From Neisseriaceae bacterium (GTDB taxonomy: Bacteria > Pseudomonadota > Gammaproteobacteria > Burkholderiales > Neisseriaceae), in NCBI GenBank assembly GCA_030146285.1, contig JASLBZ010000043.1, forward strand, positions 1-18,536: a stretch of 18,536 nucleotides of DNA, written 5' to 3'. The position numbers and the translations under genes are program-made. Each line of letters starts with the position of its first letter. Within the stretch, counting starts at the first letter, position 1. Of the stretch, positions 15,152 through 18,536 are shown piece after piece. A model generated the notes under the pieces. That model was not told where the DNA came from and searched no databases. It saw nothing but the letters and a program-made list of their open reading frames with translations.

Positions 15152-15946
15152 TCATGACTGATGTAAGCCACACTCTTTACTGTCTTTGTTTTCCCACCAC
15201 CAACGACCGGCACGAATGTCCTCATGCTCTCGAATCGCACGCGTGCAAGGTTCACAACCAATGCTGGGGTAACCTTGTTCGTACAAAGGATTCAAAACAA
15301 GATGATGAGCATGGACATATGCCCACACATCTTCATCTTCCCAGTCAAAAAGTGGATTGAATTTGTGTATGCCTCGTTCGCTATCCCATTCTTGCAAGTT
15401 CAAAGCAGTACGGGTCGTGGATTGACTGCGTCTTTGTCCCGTTATCCAAGCATCTGCGCCGATTAAAGCGCGATTTAGCGGCTGGATTTTTCGAACCCGA
15501 CAACATGCTTTTCGATGGCTAACATCACTATAAATGTCAAAATTGGGTATTTGATTCAAATGAATCACATCTTCTGTTTGGGGTTTGAAAACATGAAAGT
15601 CAATTGGATGGGCATCTTGCATTTGCTGCATGAGAGCTTGGGTTTCAGGGTTCAGTTTTTCCGTATCCAATGTGATGGTTTGAATACCCAAAAGGAGCAA
15701 GTCAATGTGAGCAGAAATCACCATATCTTCGGCAGCTAAGCTGCTGGCAAACACAACATTAGAATAAGACTGTCCAATGAGAACTAAGCGCTTTTGTAAA
15801 GCTTCACTTTTTTCGATCAATGCTGTTGTTAAACGTGGTTTGGGTCGCTGCCAAAGCTGTGATGGGGACATGGTGGCTCTCACAATGGTTTTATTTCCAA
15901 ACATCGTGTCATGTTTTGGGTGACTTTTAAAAGAATGCTTTGTCAT
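15152..15946 (-). CDS. cysH: Assimilatory adenylyl-sulfate (APS) reductase, [4Fe-4S] type
   Basis: Reduces APS, the product of CysDN, to sulfite and AMP with thioredoxin as electron donor. The longest frame has 264 residues. SSLAAEDMV (68-76) is the nucleotide-binding motif. KACCRVRKIQPL carries Cys148-Cys149 and GCEPCTRA carries Cys231 and Cys234; these paired cysteines mark the iron-sulfur APS-type enzyme rather than the PAPS-type enzyme of E. coli. The catalytic cysteine is Cys259 in KECGLH near the C-terminus. The absence of a cysC (APS kinase) gene here agrees with direct use of APS. The start is uncertain: ATG 15946 has no clear ribosome binding site, whereas family similarity begins near the third in-frame ATG at 15871 (SPSQLWQRPKPRLT), which has GAGAG upstream and would give 239 residues. 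It is the first gene of the minus-strand cys cluster. Confidence 0.93.
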   Translation of the reverse strand: MTKHSFKSHPKHDTMFGNKTIVRATMSPSQLWQRPKPRLTTALIEKSEALQKRLVLIGQSYSNVVFASSLAAEDMVISAHIDLLLLGIQTITLDTEKLNPETQALMQQMQDAHPIDFHVFKPQTEDVIHLNQIPNFDIYSDVSHRKACCRVRKIQPLNRALIGADAWITGQRRSQSTTRTALNLQEWDSERGIHKFNPLFDWEDEDVWAYVHAHHLVLNPLYEQGYPSIGCEPCTRAIREHEDIRAGRWWWENKDSKECGLHQS

Positions 15947-15966
15947 TTAGATATAACCAATTTATC

Positions 15967-15995
15967 TTATAAAGAAAAGGCATATACAAAGTCAA
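15967..15995 (-). promoter_or_regulatory. Probable cysHDNJ promoter
   Basis: On the minus strand TTGACT (15995-15990) and TTATAA (15972-15967) are separated by 17 bases. The -35 matches consensus at 5 of 6 positions. Transcription would start near 15960, giving about 14 bases of leader for the 15946 start but about 90 for the 15871 start. It faces away from the cysG promoter. Confidence 0.5.
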
Positions 15996-16004
15996 AATGC
16001 TTAT

Positions 16005-16033
16005 TTCACAGCAACTTATTGACTCTTTAATAT
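16005..16033 (+). promoter_or_regulatory. Possible cysG promoter
   Basis: TTCACA (16005-16010) and TAATAT (16028-16033) are separated by 17 bases. The -35 matches consensus at 5 of 6 positions and the -10 at 4 of 6. The predicted start is about 25 bases before the cysG ATG, leaving room for its AGGT ribosome binding site (16053-16056 region). The cysH and cysG -35 elements are only 9 bases apart, so one bound regulator could affect both. Confidence 0.35.
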
Positions 16034-16064
16034 CATAAAGACATACACAAATAGGTCGCAAACC

Positions 16065-17513
16065 ATGAGTCATTATCCCATTTACATCGATTTAAAAAAC
16101 AGAGCTGTCTTGCTTGTTGGTGCTGGTGTGGTAGCAGAAAGAAAAGCACAAAGCCTATTAAAAAGTGGGGCACGAATTCGTGTGGTTGCACAACAGCTGT
16201 CTAAACAATTTCAAATCTGGTTATCCGAAGACAAGATAGATTACTTGGGAAGTGATTTTGAAGAGAACATGCTTAAAGAAGTCTATTTGGTGATTGCAGC
16301 GACGCCTGATAATGCTTTGAATCAGCGCATCTTTCAGGCTTCAGAACAGCAACATCGATTGTGCAATGTGGTGGATGTACAAGCTTATTGTTCTTATATC
16401 GTTCCGGCCGTTGTGAATCGACATCCATTGCAAGTGGCCATTTCTAGCAGTGGCACAGCACCGGTTTTGGCACGACATTGGAAACAAAAAATAGAAACCT
16501 TGTTGCCCATGCATGTGGGTACAGTTGCCCAGTTTTGGGGTGAGTACCGACAGCAAGTTCAGGCTGCCATTGTTAAACAAGATCAACGCCGCTATTTTTG
16601 GGAAGACTTGCTAGATAACAGTCCTTTGGATGTTTTATTGGCACAAAACCAAGTTGCTGCTGCTCACGATTGGTTCAAATCGCATTTAAATGAAATCACG
16701 TTAAGAAAATTGAATTCACCCAAAAAATCAATTGGTGAGGTGGTTTTGGTGGGCGCAGGCCCCGGTGATGTGGGTTTGTTGAGCATCCATGCATTACAAG
16801 CACTGCAAGCTGCCGATGTGGTGTTATACGATGCATTGGTCTCTGATGGTGTTTGTGACTTGATTCGAAAAGATGCTTTAAAAATTGCGGCTGGTAAACG
16901 TGCCGGCGCCCACCAAGTGGCTCAAGATGAGACCAATCAGATGTTGGTGGATTATGCAAAATTGGGGAAACGGGTGGTGAGGCTCAAAGGTGGCGATCCT
17001 TTTGTTTTTGGAAGAGGAGGCGAAGAAGCACAGATTTTAGCAAGAGAAAAGATTCCATTTCGCATTGTCCCTGGCATTACTGCTGCATTGGGAGCAACCG
17101 CTTATGCTGGCATTCCTTTAACCCATCGAGATTGTGCCCAAACCGTGGTATTTATTACAGGCCATTGCCGTCCTGATGGTCATGATCTGGATTGGGAAAG
17201 CTTGGCCAAGCCCAAACAAACCTTGGTGATTTACATGGGTACGATTAAAGCACAAAGCATTGCAACCGAACTCATTAAGCATGGTTTGTCTGACCAGACC
17301 CCTGTGGCCATTGTGTCAAATGGCACTTTACCGATACAAAGCACACAAGTGGGCACTTTACATGATTTGCCAATACTGGCAAAACAAGCACCACGTCCGG
17401 CTTTAATTGTGATTGGAGAGGTGGTGTCATTGAAAACAGAATTATCATGGTTTTCTGAAGCAATCAATCCGATCAATATGGCCGGTACCGATTCGGTGTC
17501 TTCTTTGGCATAA
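16065..17513 (+). CDS. cysG: Siroheme synthase CysG (multifunctional)
   Basis: Makes siroheme, the cofactor of sulfite reductase, from uroporphyrinogen III by two methylations, an NAD-dependent oxidation and iron insertion. The protein has 482 residues (457 in E. coli; the tail is longer here). The N-terminal precorrin-2 dehydrogenase/ferrochelatase has the NAD fold VLLVGAGVVAERKAQ (15-29), Asp104 in NVVDVQ and Ser128 in ISSSGTAPVLAR, both at the positions of catalytic residues in Salmonella CysG. The C-terminal SAM-dependent methyltransferase begins VVLVGAGPGDVGLLS (226-240) and has YDALVS, RLKGGDPFVFGRGGEE (307-320) and PGITAALGATAYAGIPLTHR. It is divergent from cysHDNJ, as expected if the whole pathway is controlled together. 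The start ATG has AGGT 8 bases upstream. Confidence 0.96.
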   Translation: MSHYPIYIDLKNRAVLLVGAGVVAERKAQSLLKSGARIRVVAQQLSKQFQIWLSEDKIDYLGSDFEENMLKEVYLVIAATPDNALNQRIFQASEQQHRLCNVVDVQAYCSYIVPAVVNRHPLQVAISSSGTAPVLARHWKQKIETLLPMHVGTVAQFWGEYRQQVQAAIVKQDQRRYFWEDLLDNSPLDVLLAQNQVAAAHDWFKSHLNEITLRKLNSPKKSIGEVVLVGAGPGDVGLLSIHALQALQAADVVLYDALVSDGVCDLIRKDALKIAAGKRAGAHQVAQDETNQMLVDYAKLGKRVVRLKGGDPFVFGRGGEEAQILAREKIPFRIVPGITAALGATAYAGIPLTHRDCAQTVVFITGHCRPDGHDLDWESLAKPKQTLVIYMGTIKAQSIATELIKHGLSDQTPVAIVSNGTLPIQSTQVGTLHDLPILAKQAPRPALIVIGEVVSLKTELSWFSEAINPINMAGTDSVSSLA

Positions 17514-17565
17514 AGATCAGATATGGGATTGAAGATGGCTTGGTTGTTGTATGGCAAAGGCGAGA

Positions 17566-17587
17566 ATATCAGATTGATATCCTTTTT
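17566..17587 (+). terminator. Weak candidate terminator after cysG
   Basis: ATATCA (17566-17571) and TGATAT (17575-17580) form a 6-pair hairpin with a 3-base loop, followed by CC and TTTTT (17583-17587). The stem is AT-rich and weak, and the T-run overlaps the -35 of the next promoter. Partial read-through into the next gene is likely. Confidence 0.3.
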
Positions 17588-17613
17588 ACAGCGGTGGTAA
17601 AAGCTGTTATATT
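17585..17613 (+). promoter_or_regulatory. Sigma-70 promoter of the AraC-family gene
   Basis: TTTACA (17585-17590), a 17-base spacer and TATATT (17608-17613) each match consensus at 5 of 6 positions. The predicted transcription start near 17620 adjoins the Fur-box-like sequence. The start codon is 60 bases further on. Confidence 0.6.
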
Positions 17614-17620
17614 AATAAAT

Positions 17621-17639
17621 AAAAATGATTATCTTTATT
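17621..17639. promoter_or_regulatory. Fur-box-like operator upstream of the AraC-family gene
   Basis: Read on the minus strand, this 19-base site matches the classical Fur consensus (GATAATGATAATCATTATC) at 15 of 19 positions, with an unbroken central run of 10 (GATAATCATT). It begins about where the promoter at 17585-17613 would start transcription, so iron-loaded Fur bound here would block it. Such control fits regulators of the PchR/MpeR kind. Confidence 0.7.
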
Positions 17640-17679
17640 ATTAATATGAAGAATCCAGTATGTTCTAAGAAGGCTTTTG

Positions 17680-18536
17680 ATGGGTATCGCTCACATTTAC
17701 CAGCAATATCAAGATTATTTAACAAACAACTTAACAGGTCATGAGCTATTGGCTTGTGACCAATACCATTGTATTGCTCAGTTTAAGCAACCTGAACTGC
17801 AAACCACCATCCAGATTAATCAATTTGATGCTGAGATTTTATTGTCACGCAATCTTAGCCAAGGCAATGGAATGTATTGCAGCACCACCGAAAAATTCAG
17901 CCATAATTTTGCCTTGTTTTTAATGCTCGGTGGACGAAATCAAGTGATTTTTTCCGATGGTCGTGAATTAAAATCTGAAGCAGGGCATGTGTGGTTAGTT
18001 GGTGGGGATTTACACAATGCCAAAGAAATGAAAAAAACCATCAACGGGCAATTGTCGTCTATTCACTTGGATTTTTCGATGGCCAAATTGGAGCGTTGGC
18101 AAGAAGCAGGGGTTTTATCGGACAGCATTTTTACCCAGCGCAGCGGTGGGCAAACCCAAATGCAATTATTGCCCAAAGCATCCGCTTCGCTGATGCTGTT
18201 AGCACAAAGGCTAATGCAGCAGCCGTGCCATTCAGATGCCTTAGCGCATTTGGATTTGGAGGCGGGAACCTTGGATTTAACCGCCCATTTGTTGCGATTG
18301 ATGTTAAACAACAAACAAGGGCGCACACAAATAAGCCAAATTGATGAAGCTATTGATATTATTCGCACTGAGTTTCATCAAAATTTAACCATTGCGGTTT
18401 TAGCAAGGCGCGTGGGTTTAAATGAATGTTATTTAAAACGCTATTTTAAAGAGCAAACGGGTGAGACCATTGCCAATTATATTCGTGCATTGCGCTTGGA
18501 TTGTGCGCTAGAAATGTTAATCGATTGCAAAAAAAG
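17680..18536 (+). CDS. AraC-family transcriptional regulator, PchR/MpeR-like (3' end beyond window)
   Basis: My translation from ATG 17680 gives 285 residues with no stop before the window edge. AGAAGG (17668-17673) stands 6 bases before the ATG. The N-terminal two thirds form a sensor-like domain with FALFLMLGGRNQVIF and SIHLDFSMAKLERWQEAG. The C-terminal AraC helix-turn-helix begins near residue 230, with LTIAVLARRVGLNECYLKRY (236-255) and then FKEQTGETIANYIRALRLDC. GLNECYLKRYFKE resembles the PchR-type first helix-turn-helix. In Pseudomonas and Neisseria such proteins activate siderophore uptake genes under iron starvation, which fits the Fur-like operator upstream. That target is inferred; a receptor gene might lie beyond the window. 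Only the last few tens of residues should be missing. Confidence 0.88.
   Translation, partial: MGIAHIYQQYQDYLTNNLTGHELLACDQYHCIAQFKQPELQTTIQINQFDAEILLSRNLSQGNGMYCSTTEKFSHNFALFLMLGGRNQVIFSDGRELKSEAGHVWLVGGDLHNAKEMKKTINGQLSSIHLDFSMAKLERWQEAGVLSDSIFTQRSGGQTQMQLLPKASASLMLLAQRLMQQPCHSDALAHLDLEAGTLDLTAHLLRLMLNNKQGRTQISQIDEAIDIIRTEFHQNLTIAVLARRVGLNECYLKRYFKEQTGETIANYIRALRLDCALEMLIDCKK

Overview
This window looks like chromosomal DNA from a fairly low-GC betaproteobacterium of the Neisseriaceae or a close relative. The FtsK translocase has the single-membrane-helix architecture I know from Neisseria. The class I fumarase, AcnB and the assimilatory sulfur genes also read like Neisseria-type proteins. 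A 10-mer, GCAGCCTGAA, matching the core of the Kingella-type DNA uptake sequence occurs three times, while the classical Neisseria core GCCGTCTGAA was not seen. I cannot name a genus. These comparisons come from memory of the families, not from a search.

Layout. Positions 1-1199 (minus) hold most of trkA, the NAD-binding regulatory subunit of the Trk potassium uptake system, cut by the window edge. Divergent from it is a central-metabolism block on the plus strand: a class I [4Fe-4S] fumarase (1442-2968), preceded by a 13-codon leader ORF that overlaps its start codon, then aconitase B (3126-5711) with a strong terminator. Next is ftsK (5826-9644), with one N-terminal membrane helix and an unusually long acidic linker. 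Then come a hairpin and a bidirectional terminator, followed by a 92-residue helix-turn-helix protein on the minus strand (9834-10112). Positions 10113-10972 are a very AT-rich, gene-free stretch containing several inverted repeats.

The right part is a sulfate-assimilation cluster. On the minus strand, transcribed right to left, are cysH (APS reductase), cysD and cysN (ATP sulfurylase subunits) and cysJ (sulfite reductase flavoprotein). Divergent from them on the plus strand is cysG, which makes siroheme, the cofactor of sulfite reductase. Together they would take sulfate to APS, sulfite and sulfide. Two points cast doubt on the pathway as written. The cysN frame has an in-frame TAA at codon 49, between the P-loop and the rest of the GTPase domain. 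And cysI, the hemoprotein subunit that normally accompanies cysJ, is not in the window; the AT-rich gap lies where it would be expected.

The window ends inside an AraC-family regulator gene (17680 onward) resembling PchR/MpeR iron-responsive regulators. It has a good sigma-70 promoter and a Fur-box-like sequence over its likely transcription start. No tRNA, rRNA, CRISPR array or insertion sequence was seen. The items most worth checking are the interrupted cysN, the leader ORF of the fumarase, the extended FtsK linker and the uptake-sequence-like 10-mers.
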